From NCBI GenBank assembly GCA_026419655.1, contig JANZZA010000665.1, positions 1-13,410 of the forward strand: a stretch of 13,410 nt of DNA, read 5' to 3'. The position numbers and the translations under genes were made by a program. Positions 6,608 to 13,279 of the stretch are shown here, piece after piece. The first letter of the stretch is position 1, and the number at the start of each line of letters is the position of its first letter. The notes beneath the pieces were generated by a model. That model did not search any database. It saw only the letters and a program-made list of their open reading frames with translations, and had not been told where the DNA came from. The stretch comes from Armatimonadota bacterium. Lineage in GTDB: Bacteria; Armatimonadota; Zipacnadia; Zipacnadales; FEN-943.

Positions 6608-7513
6608 CTACGTGCGCAGTATGCAGCGCGGTTGGAGCACAAGCGGCTGGCCACCTCGCACTTCGCCCATGCCGATTAACGCACCATTTTCGCCGAAAAT
6701 CGCGACCGTGTCTCCCAGTCTACCCGGGGCAACCATGCGCACGGGCGTGCCTGCTTGCAGTCGTCGTGCCTGCTCCTCGCTCACGGTGACATGTTTGTGG
6801 CCAGCCAGAGCTACTCGCACAGGTAGCCCTACTTGCGCCAATCTGTGGGCATGAGCAGCCTCTTTAAGTTCCTCAAGCGTGACAGAGTCCTGGACGCTCA
6901 TCGGGCCGACGTGGGTTCGCAGCACGAAGGAGGCATGAGCGCAGAGTCCGACCAGTTCGCCGAGCATCTCCGCCAGGGACCGTACGTAGGTGCCTTTGCC
7001 GCAGTGCACGTCAATTGTAGCTCGGGCGCGCACGCCAGGCTCGAACCTTACTAAAGTCACCTCGTGTATCAACACGGCTCGCTCGGCAAGCTCTGGCTCC
7101 TGCCCTTCTCGCGCCAGTTCATAGGCTTTGCGCCCTCTGACTTTGGCCGCCGAGAAGCGGTGCGGCTTCATCATCACAACCCCCACCAGGCTGGCAAGGG
7201 CATCGGCTACCTGCTTCTCCGTAAGGCCCGATGCGTCCATCTGCGCAGTAGGCTGGCCCTGCACGTCTCCTGTTTGAGTAGCCACACCAAAGGTCACGTC
7301 AAGTCGGTAGCGCTTGTCGTAAGCCATCAAGTATGGCGACAGGCGTACCATGGGGCCCGTCATGACTACCAGAACGCCTGTTGCAGCCGGATCAAGCGTG
7401 CCCGCGTGGCCGACACGCCTCTCTTCGGTTATGTGCCGTACTGCCTCCACCACGTCGTGAGAAGTCATTCCCGGCGGCTTCAGCAAGTTAAGTATTAGTC
7501 CCGGTATCTCCAT
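6608..7513 (-). CDS. truB: tRNA pseudouridine(55) synthase TruB
   Basis: A 301-residue protein from ATG 7513. It converts U55 in the T-arm of tRNAs to pseudouridine. The catalytic motif GHAGTLDP carries the nucleophile D41 (most relatives have GHTGTLDP). Further family segments are LLKPPGMTSHDVV near the start, DKRYRLDVTFG, the KGTYVRSLAEMLG stretch in the core, and a C-terminal PUA-like RNA-binding domain (about the last 75 residues). An in-frame GTG at 7597 would add 28 residues that do not resemble the family. I prefer 7513 because the family core begins there, though its ribosome site is weak. It lies between rbfA and ribF in the usual order; 101 bases separate it from ribF. Confidence 0.92.
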   Translation of the reverse strand: MEIPGLILNLLKPPGMTSHDVVEAVRHITEERRVGHAGTLDPAATGVLVVMTGPMVRLSPYLMAYDKRYRLDVTFGVATQTGDVQGQPTAQMDASGLTEKQVADALASLVGVVMMKPHRFSAAKVRGRKAYELAREGQEPELAERAVLIHEVTLVRFEPGVRARATIDVHCGKGTYVRSLAEMLGELVGLCAHASFVLRTHVGPMSVQDSVTLEELKEAAHAHRLAQVGLPVRVALAGHKHVTVSEEQARRLQAGTPVRMVAPGRLGDTVAIFGENGALIGMGEVRGGQPLVLQPRCILRT

Positions 7514-7618
7514 TTGTGGCACGCTTTCTATTCCACGCCCTGGCTTGCCTGCTGAGGCAACGTTGCCTTCGGTCCCATCCTTCACCGTCTGTGTCACAAG
7601 CCACGCGAGACCTTCAGT

Positions 7619-8023
7619 CTATCTATTCAGACCGGGGTCATGCGCAAGGTCGTCGTCAGTCTTCTCTTCGGCCTCACGTTGCTTTCGTAGAGAGCGGATG
7701 ATCTCCTCGACGCGCTGGGCTCGCGCTGGAGTGTCGTCCATATTAAAAGTAAGCTCTGGGACGCGTCGCAGGTCCAGTCGGTCACGCAGGAGCGCTCTGA
7801 TATATGGCGCAGCGCGCCGAAGGGCATCGAAGCTACTGGCCGCCGCCTCATCATCGCCCAGTACGCTGACATACACTTGCGCATAAGCCAGGTCTGGTGA
7901 GACCTTCACGCCCGTAAGCGTCACGAGGCCGTGGATGCCAGGGTCGCGTACCTGCTTGAGAAGAATGACGCTGATCTCGGCGCGTAGCAGCTCGGCGACA
8001 CGTCGCTGTCTCTCGGTCGGCAT
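7619..8023 (-). CDS. rbfA: 30S ribosome-binding factor RbfA
   Basis: A 134-residue protein of usual length with a KH-like fold that binds the 30S subunit and helps mature the 5' end of 16S rRNA, especially in the cold. Typical parts are MPTERQRRVAELLRAEIS at the start, the VKVSPDLAYAQVYVSVLG strand region, and RLDLRRVPELTFNMDDT in the C-terminal half. The kink before the third helix reads AAPYIR where many relatives have A-x-G-[FY]-[IL]-R. The ATG at 8023 is chosen because GAGGTGAT, nearly perfect for the 16S 3' end, ends four bases before it; ATG 8029 would lie within that site. Upstream are 293 bases without a gene, containing two alternative hairpins and repeat copy D. Confidence 0.93.
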   Translation of the reverse strand: MPTERQRRVAELLRAEISVILLKQVRDPGIHGLVTLTGVKVSPDLAYAQVYVSVLGDDEAAASSFDALRRAAPYIRALLRDRLDLRRVPELTFNMDDTPARAQRVEEIIRSLRKQREAEEKTDDDLAHDPGLNR

Positions 8024-8062
8024 TGTCATCACCTCTGCTACGCCCGCGTCGCCAGGCAACCG

Positions 8063-8103
8063 GTGGGCTTGCCCCCGAGGGCTACCTTCTGTAGATAGCC
8101 CAC
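8063..8103 (-). promoter_or_regulatory. Two mutually exclusive hairpins in the rbfA leader
   Basis: On the transcribed (minus) strand the arm GTGGGCTA (8103-8096) can pair with TAGCCC at 8084-8079, giving a 6-bp stem extended by CT/AG, or with AGCCCAC at 8069-8063, giving a 7-bp stem. The two pairings share the 5' arm and cannot both form. The structure ends about 40 bases before the rbfA start. No T run follows, so it is not a simple terminator. A role in RNA processing or in controlling rbfA is a guess. Confidence 0.35.
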
Positions 8104-8196
8104 GATACACGGCTCCCCGGGCCATTGTCTTGACTAATGCCCCATTCCTGGAGCCGGCGGCGTAACCGCGGTCCAGTTTCGCCGACAATACCCAGA

Positions 8197-8314
8197 GACT
8201 GTTGCAAAAGTCGCTTTCCAGCCGCCCAGGTGCGGTCGCAGATGAGAGACCGAGCGCACAGCGTTCTACACTTTCTGCGCTCCGGATAAGCCGACACCGG
8301 CTTTTGCAGCAGTC
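8197..8314 (+). repeat. Solo 118-bp repeat, copy D, inside the operon
   Basis: Left end GACTGTTGCAAAAG (8197-8210) and right end CTTTTGCAGCAGTC (8301-8314) are inverted copies with one mismatch in 14. The body aligns without gaps to the inner module of copy B and more loosely to that of copy A, in the same orientation. No outer-element sequence could be recognised on either side, so this is the inner module standing alone. It lies between ylxP and rbfA, antisense to them; the ylxP stop (TAG, 8319-8317) is two bases beyond its right end. Flanks ACCCAGA and CCCTAGA may be a decayed target duplication. Confidence 0.75.
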
Positions 8315-8316
8315 CC

Positions 8317-8604
8317 CTAGAACAGTTCAACAGAAGCTTCCACCAGTTCTGCCCTCGGCTCTCCCTCTGCTAATTGGCGCACTGCTTCCAGCACTCGTCG
8401 TACCCGTGCGACGTCCTTACCGACGCACGTAAAGGCGAGGGTCGCCCGCCCGTGACGCTCCAGATGGTCTATCTCGGCGACCGAGACATTGAACCTCGCT
8501 GCGGCCCGGTCAAGAAGGCTGCGCACAACCTGTCGCTTGTCCTTGAGCGTCGTGGCGCCAGGGATCAGTAAGTCAATCACCAGTAACCCGACACGTGCTT
8601 GCAT
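8317..8604 (-). CDS. ylxP: YlxP / DUF503 family protein
   Basis: A 95-residue protein of normal length for DUF503, a small ferredoxin-like-fold family of unknown exact role that is usually encoded between infB and rbfA, as here. Family features are the start MQARVGLLVIDLLIPGATTLKDKR, with the LK-x-KR-x-VV-x-SL motif, and the AEIDHLERHGRATLAF centre. ATG at 8604 is used; no strong ribosome site is visible, and translation may depend on infB, which ends 49 bases upstream. In-frame codons further upstream are the antisense shadow of infB. Its stop codon lies at the edge of repeat copy D. Confidence 0.88.
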   Translation of the reverse strand: MQARVGLLVIDLLIPGATTLKDKRQVVRSLLDRAAARFNVSVAEIDHLERHGRATLAFTCVGKDVARVRRVLEAVRQLAEGEPRAELVEASVELF

Positions 8605-8653
8605 TCCAGTCAGGCCCAAATACTGGACCGGCCTGAGCCTTCGGCAACTGTGT

Positions 8654-10747
8654 CTAGGCCTTTTGGTCGGCCCCCTCGGGCCGCAGAGTTGGGCGGATCT
8701 CGATGCGAAGCATGGCCTCGATAAGGTCGTCTGGCTGCCAGGCTTTGAATTCCCGCGACCCGACGCCGCACTCGTTAGGTGCTTCCACGGTGTCCACGTC
8801 TGCGTCAAAGCGCCGCAGCGAGTCAATGATGCCCCGGAATACTTCCTGTCCAGCGCGGCGTACAACCATCTCTGCGCCGCGCTGCAGGCGCCCGTCCAAA
8901 ACCCGACAACCCGCAACCGCGCCAAAGCTGCGGGCCGGGAATACCTGCAGTACCTGTGCCCGCCCGATGCGCTCCTCGCGATATACGGGTTCGAGCATGC
9001 CCTCCAGTTCCACGCGCAAATCTTCCAGAGCATCGTAGATAATCTCGTAAGATCGTATCTGGACGCCTTCGTCAGCGGCCATCTGGCGGGCAGCCGTTCC
9101 AACGCTGGCGCGGAAGGCTATTATAGTTGCCTCGCACGCCACAGCGAGAGAAACGTCTGATTCTGTAACGTCGCCTACGCCGAGATGGATAATATCTACG
9201 CTCAGTTCTTCACTGGCAGCCGCCAGGCGCAGGAGCGCATCCCGCAGCGCCTCGGCCGAGCCCCAAACGTCGGCTTTAATTATGGCGCGCAATACCTTCT
9301 TGGACTGTGCCGTCAATCCGGCATAAGCTTCTTCGACGCGCCGGCGAGCCAACTGCTGCCGTTCTTTTTCAGCTTCGGCCTCCTGCCTCTCTTCGGCCAG
9401 GCGTCGAGCTTCCTTGATGGTCTTGACTGCCTCGACCAAGCCGCCTGCTTCTGGCACCGTGTCAAAACCCACCAGCTCCACCGGACGGCCGGGTGGCACT
9501 TCTTTAAGCTGGCGGCCGCGCCAATCCCTTATCTGACGCACACGGCCATAGGCCGTCCCGCACAAGAGAACATCTCCTACCTTCAGCGTGCCGCTGCGCG
9601 TTAATACCGTGGCCACGGGACCGCGAGAGCTATCCAGGCGCGATTCGATGACCACCGCCGAGAAGGGAGCTTTGGGGTCAGCCCAAAGCTCCTGCATCTC
9701 CGCAACCAGCAGAATCATCTCCAGAAGCTCGTCTATGCCCTCGCCCCGCAACGCTGAAACCGGCACGACAATGGTGTCGCCGCCCCACTCCTCAGGCACT
9801 AATTCGTATTGTAAGAGCTGCTGTTTAACACGCTCGGGGTCGGCTTCGGGCAGGTCCGTCTTATTGACGGCTACAAGGATAGGTACGTCGGCGGCTTTGG
9901 CATGGTTTATGGCCTCCACGGTCTGAGGCATGATACCGTCGTCAGCCGCGACCACAAGCACCGCTAAGTCTGTGACCTGGGCACCTCGCGCCCTTAGCTG
10001 CGTGAAAGCTTCGTGGCCGGGGGTATCGAGGAATACAATGGTTCGGCCTCTATACTCTACTTCCGACGCGCCGATGTGCTGCGTAATTCCCCCATCTTCC
10101 TGCGCAGCGACGTTTGTCTGCCGGATCCGGTCTAGTAAAGTAGTCTTGCCGTGGTCAACATGGCCGAGGACTGTGACAACAGGCGGCACGTCAATAGCAG
10201 AAGGCGGCCGAGGGCCTTTTGGACGGCTCACCAGCTCACGCAGACTGGGCTTTGTCTCTGTGGCGCCCGGTTCCGTGCCCACCTCCTGGGCCAGTCGTTC
10301 CAGTTGCCTTTCGAGCTTGAGCATTTCCTGGTCGAAGTACGAAGCTCGTCGCGGAAGCACGCGTTCTGGCTCGGCTTCCTTTTCGTGGACTGGCACTTCT
10401 TCTGTGGTAGCCGCAAGTACTTCTTCTGGAGCTGGCGTCTCCTCGGGTTTTCGCCGGCCACGTTTAGGAACTGCCTCTGGTTTGGGTTCCTGTGTAGGCG
10501 GCGCCTCCGCTGCTGCAGGCTGCACAGCCGCGGTAGGGGCTGTGGTCTTAGCTTCTTCCTCGGCCTTCTTGGTCCGTACCTTGGCAAGTTGCTCGGCCAG
10601 CAGTTCTTCCAGCGCCTTAGCCGTCTCCTCATCAACGGCTGATGCCACCGTCACGTTCTGAAACCCAAGGCCTTTCAGCGCCGCGACGAGCGCCTGGCTC
10701 TGTAAGCCCATCTCCTTGGCTAGCTGGAAGACCCGCTTTTTTGGCAA
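8654..10747 (-). CDS. infB: Translation initiation factor IF-2
   Basis: A 697-residue GTPase that brings initiator fMet-tRNA to the 30S subunit and promotes subunit joining. Order of parts: IF2_N domain (about 1-50, KKRVFQLAKEMGL...), a charged Ala/Glu/Pro-rich linker (about 50-165), and the G domain with GHVDHGKT (195-202), GITQHIG (220-226), DTPGH (241-245), NKTD (295-298; usually NKID or NKMD) and SAL (331-333). Domains II, III and the fMet-tRNA-binding C-terminal domain follow. The length is close to Firmicutes IF-2. The start is TTG at 10747, supported by GGAGGT seven bases upstream; a nearby GTG is out of frame. It follows nusA after 47 bases. Confidence 0.96.
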   Translation of the reverse strand: MPKKRVFQLAKEMGLQSQALVAALKGLGFQNVTVASAVDEETAKALEELLAEQLAKVRTKKAEEEAKTTAPTAAVQPAAAEAPPTQEPKPEAVPKRGRRKPEETPAPEEVLAATTEEVPVHEKEAEPERVLPRRASYFDQEMLKLERQLERLAQEVGTEPGATETKPSLRELVSRPKGPRPPSAIDVPPVVTVLGHVDHGKTTLLDRIRQTNVAAQEDGGITQHIGASEVEYRGRTIVFLDTPGHEAFTQLRARGAQVTDLAVLVVAADDGIMPQTVEAINHAKAADVPILVAVNKTDLPEADPERVKQQLLQYELVPEEWGGDTIVVPVSALRGEGIDELLEMILLVAEMQELWADPKAPFSAVVIESRLDSSRGPVATVLTRSGTLKVGDVLLCGTAYGRVRQIRDWRGRQLKEVPPGRPVELVGFDTVPEAGGLVEAVKTIKEARRLAEERQEAEAEKERQQLARRRVEEAYAGLTAQSKKVLRAIIKADVWGSAEALRDALLRLAAASEELSVDIIHLGVGDVTESDVSLAVACEATIIAFRASVGTAARQMAADEGVQIRSYEIIYDALEDLRVELEGMLEPVYREERIGRAQVLQVFPARSFGAVAGCRVLDGRLQRGAEMVVRRAGQEVFRGIIDSLRRFDADVDTVEAPNECGVGSREFKAWQPDDLIEAMLRIEIRPTLRPEGADQKA

Positions 10748-10794
10748 CCGTCACACCTCCAGCATCCAGCCCCCAGTCCGCACTGCTTAGGCTA

Positions 10795-12081
10795 CTATTC
10801 TTCGCCAGCGAGCGGCCCCAGGTCGTCAAGCGTGCCCTCGCCGCCCATGAGCATTTCCGTCACCATTTGCGCTTGCTGTTCGGTGATCGTGCTGGCGTGG
10901 CTGGTGACCTCGATGCCGACCTCCTGTAGAACTTCGACAAGGTCTTTCACGCCTACGCCCAACTTCTCGGCCAGGGCGTAGACGCGGATTTTCCTTTCGG
11001 TGGGCTCGGCTGTGGCTTCTCGGTCCGCGTCGGCGCGGGGCGCTTCAGCAACCGGCGCGGCCGCGGCTTCGGCCTGCCTCTGAGCCCATTGCGTCTCACT
11101 GTGAATGTCAATATGCCAGCCCGTCAGTTGAGCCGCGAGCCGCACGTTCTGTCCTCGCCGCCCAATGGCCAAAGAGAGCTGGTTGTCCGGCGCTATCACC
11201 ACGGCGGATTTCTCCTGCTCGTTAGTCATCACTTCAGACACTCGGGCCGGCGAAAGGGCGCCCCGGATATATTCCCGCGGGTCGTCGCTGTAACGGACGA
11301 TGTCTATCTTTTCTCCGCGCAGCTCCTCCACTATGGCCTGTACGCGGCTGCCCCGCGGCCCCACGCATGCTCCCACGGCGTCAACTCTTGGGTCTCGCGA
11401 ATACACAGCTATTTTCGACCTGGCTCCTGGCTCACGCGCCACGCCGCGTATTTCCACGATGCCCCCCGACACCTCCGGTACTTCCAACTCGAAAAGCCTG
11501 ACTACAAGTCCTGGATGCGCGCGCGACACGATGATCTCAGGATTCCTGGAGGTACGGCGGACCTCAAGGATGTAAACCTTGATGCGGTCGCCGAAGCGAT
11601 AGGTTTCCCCTGGTATCTGCTCCTTACTTGGCAAGATGGCCTCGGTGCGCTCGTATTGCAGATAAACGTTGTGGGCGTCGCGGCGCTGGACTTCCATGGG
11701 CACGACTTCGCCGACCCGGTGACTGAACTCCTCAAATTGCGCCGCCCGCTCTGCTTCACGGACACGCTGCAATATTACCTGTTTGGCCGTCTGGGCAGCT
11801 ATGCGACCAAATTCCTTTAAGTCCACTTCGTGTTCTACGTAAGTCACCAGCGGCTGGCCATCTTCACCCAATCTGCCATCTTCGACCGGGATGGGGCGGC
11901 GAGCAATGATGGACACCTTGCGCTCCTTGGGGTCAATTAACAGCCGCACGTCCTCAGTGACCCCATAGTGCTTGCGGTACGCTGACTCCATGGCCGCCTC
12001 AATGGCCTGAATAAGCGAGGCCATGGGAATATCTTTTTCCTTATGAAGCTGTTCGAGCGCCGCTATCAGCTCTCCATTCAT
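10795..12081 (-). CDS. nusA: Transcription factor NusA with an extra C-terminal IF2_N-like domain
   Basis: A 428-residue protein that binds RNA polymerase and nascent RNA and modulates pausing, termination and antitermination. Parts: N-terminal polymerase-binding domain (about 1-120), S1 domain (about 123-187), KH1 with GACVGPRGSRVQAI (237-250) and KH2 with AIGRRGQNVRLA (305-316). After an Ala-rich linker (about 332-360) comes a segment (about 363-410) that reads KIRVYALAEKLGV...LVEVLQEVGIEVTSHASTI. This is a good visual match to the IF-2 N-terminal domain and similar to the start of the neighbouring infB product. Typical Firmicutes NusA proteins end soon after KH2. ATG at 12081 is preceded by GAGGG. 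It lies 47 bases from both rimP and infB. Confidence 0.94.
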   Translation of the reverse strand: MNGELIAALEQLHKEKDIPMASLIQAIEAAMESAYRKHYGVTEDVRLLIDPKERKVSIIARRPIPVEDGRLGEDGQPLVTYVEHEVDLKEFGRIAAQTAKQVILQRVREAERAAQFEEFSHRVGEVVPMEVQRRDAHNVYLQYERTEAILPSKEQIPGETYRFGDRIKVYILEVRRTSRNPEIIVSRAHPGLVVRLFELEVPEVSGGIVEIRGVAREPGARSKIAVYSRDPRVDAVGACVGPRGSRVQAIVEELRGEKIDIVRYSDDPREYIRGALSPARVSEVMTNEQEKSAVVIAPDNQLSLAIGRRGQNVRLAAQLTGWHIDIHSETQWAQRQAEAAAAPVAEAPRADADREATAEPTERKIRVYALAEKLGVGVKDLVEVLQEVGIEVTSHASTITEQQAQMVTEMLMGGEGTLDDLGPLAGEE

Positions 12082-12128
12082 TCAGCCCTCAGCCCCTTCC
12101 GACGTAATCCCCTATCCGCCGGCCAACC

Positions 12129-12599
12129 TCAGCTATCCCACTCATAAACCACATGCGCCTCCTCGATATCCTCCAGCGGGATGGCCTCGGTCGTTTCCCC
12201 ATGTTGCAGCACCACAGCTCCTGCTTCGACGCCAAGCAGGCGGCCTTGGATTGTCTCCTTCTTGCCGCCGGAGGTCGTCCGCTTTACGCTTGCGAGCCGC
12301 CCAGCAAACCTCACGAAATCCTCTTCTCTCACCAAGGGCCTGTCCAGCCCAGGCGAGGACACTATAAGCTCGTAGCTGCCGGGTATCGGATCTAGCATAT
12401 CCAGCAGCACCGATAGCCGCTCGGAAATCCTCTGGCAGTCGTCAAGCGTGACCCCGCCCGGCCTGTCCACGTACACCGCCAGCCGCGGCCGGCGCAAGGG
12501 GCCGCTGAGCTTTGCCATCACGTACTCGTACCCCAGCCCTTCGACTACCTGCCGAAGGTCTTGCTCGACTTTCTCCAATAACGGATGCACCTTCCGCAC
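12129..12599 (-). CDS. rimP: Ribosome maturation factor RimP
   Basis: A 156-residue protein needed for late maturation of the 30S subunit. The N-terminal alpha/beta domain has VVEGLGYEYV and RLAVYVDRPGGVTLDDC, followed by the highly conserved SYELIVSSPGLDRPL (residues 75-89). The C-terminal SH3-like domain includes GRLLGVEAGAVVL. The start is set at GTG 12599, which gives the usual number of residues before the first conserved helix. GTG 12590 or ATG 12644 are alternatives, but the latter lies in the loop of the leader hairpin and would add residues without family resemblance. It is the first gene of the operon; the conserved promoter and leader lie just upstream. Confidence 0.9.
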   Translation of the reverse strand: MRKVHPLLEKVEQDLRQVVEGLGYEYVMAKLSGPLRRPRLAVYVDRPGGVTLDDCQRISERLSVLLDMLDPIPGSYELIVSSPGLDRPLVREEDFVRFAGRLASVKRTTSGGKKETIQGRLLGVEAGAVVLQHGETTEAIPLEDIEEAHVVYEWDS

Positions 12600-12624
12600 C
12601 GCTCTCGCCCCTGCCGTTCCTCGG

Positions 12625-12658
12625 AACAAACAGGGAGTGGACATCGGCGCCCACTCCC
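12625..12658 (-). terminator. Terminator-like hairpin in the rimP operon leader
   Basis: On the minus strand GGGAGTGG (12658-12651) pairs perfectly with CCACTCCC (12640-12633) around a 10-base loop and is followed at once by TGTTTGTT (12632-12625). The hairpin lies between the promoter and the rimP start. It could act as an attenuator for the whole operon, which would be a route for control by NusA. The T run is imperfect (six T in eight), so its strength is uncertain. Confidence 0.45.
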
Positions 12659-12689
12659 ATCGGGACGGCCACACAGCTTGTACGCTCGT

Positions 12690-12718
12690 ACTATACCACC
12701 TTGTACCGCTGAGCGCAA
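12690..12718 (-). promoter_or_regulatory. Sigma-70-type promoter of the rimP-nusA-infB operon
   Basis: Minus-strand -35 box TTGCGC (12718-12713) and -10 box TATAGT (12695-12690), separated by exactly 17 bases. Transcription would begin near 12683 and leave a leader of roughly 85 bases before the GTG of rimP. The -35 box begins 16 bases from the left end of repeat copy C. Confidence 0.7.
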
Positions 12719-12734
12719 GGACTATTCCTAACCG

Positions 12735-12947
12735 GGGAATATTCAGTTTAGTCAGGATTTTGTTCCGGGCGGGACAGAGTAAGGGCCGGAGAATCGGTTT
12801 GGCGGTCCCACCAAAAACCCCGGGGTTGGCCTATACAGGGCTACAAAAGTGTACGGAGTCGTGTGTTCCATCTTTTACCCCGGGAGCGCATCTCCGAGGC
12901 GCTGCAGAAACTTTTGCAACAGCCCCCTTAGAAAACCGAACACTCCA
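12735..12947 (+). repeat. Outer repeat element without inner module, copy C (213 bp)
   Basis: Starts GGGAATATTCAGTTTAGTCA and ends AAAACCGAACACTCCA, inverted at 15 of 22 positions by hand count. It matches the outer parts of copies A and B, for example ACAGGGCTACAAAAGTGTA in the middle and CTGCAGAAACTTTTGCAACAG near the right end. At the point where A and B hold the inner module it reads straight through from CAACAG to CCCCCTTAGAAAACC. It is therefore either the unfilled form or a deletion of the composite. It lies just upstream of the rimP operon promoter. Confidence 0.8.
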
Positions 12948-13279
12948 ACTGGCTTGCTGGCTTGAGGCAAGGCCACCCCGTAAGCATAGTATACCAGCCA
13001 TCGGAGTAAGGTGGTTCCCAACCAGCGTGATTTGGCCAAAGAGACTCCCGCCAGGGGACAGGCCGCCAGACGCGGCTGGCTGTCCGGGCCGCCCGCCGAA
13101 AATGACTCAGGCAGACAACGCAGCGAGAGAGACCTTTCGCTGCCACGGGCGTACACAAGGGAGGGCGGGCAAACTGACCGGCGAATAGACGGCCCGTACA
13201 GGGAGACCACCCGCCTGTAAACGGTTCCACGACGCCGACCTCAAAACATCCAATCCGAAACAGGAGAGTGGTGAGCGTT
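12948..13279 (+). other. Gene-free stretch between copy C and the secreted-protein gene
   Basis: No gene is supported in these 332 bases. Visible structure includes a plus-strand TTGAGG (12962-12967), 17 bases and CATAGT (12985-12990), a mediocre promoter candidate for the gene at 13280, and a hairpin with GGACAG (13056-13061) facing CTGTCC (13080-13085) plus an inner CCAG/CTGG. The part from about 13140 to 13220 is GC-rich and can fold in several ways. I recognise no riboswitch, tRNA or T-box. Confidence 0.4.

Noticed and set aside
8030..8188. N-terminal extension of RbfA upstream of 8023
   Set aside because: RbfA proteins start at MPTERQ-like sequence, and the near-perfect ribosome site lies just before ATG 8023.
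8605..9102. Minus-strand extension of ylxP to 9102
   Set aside because: It is antisense-frame shadow within infB; DUF503 proteins begin at MQARVG-like sequence.
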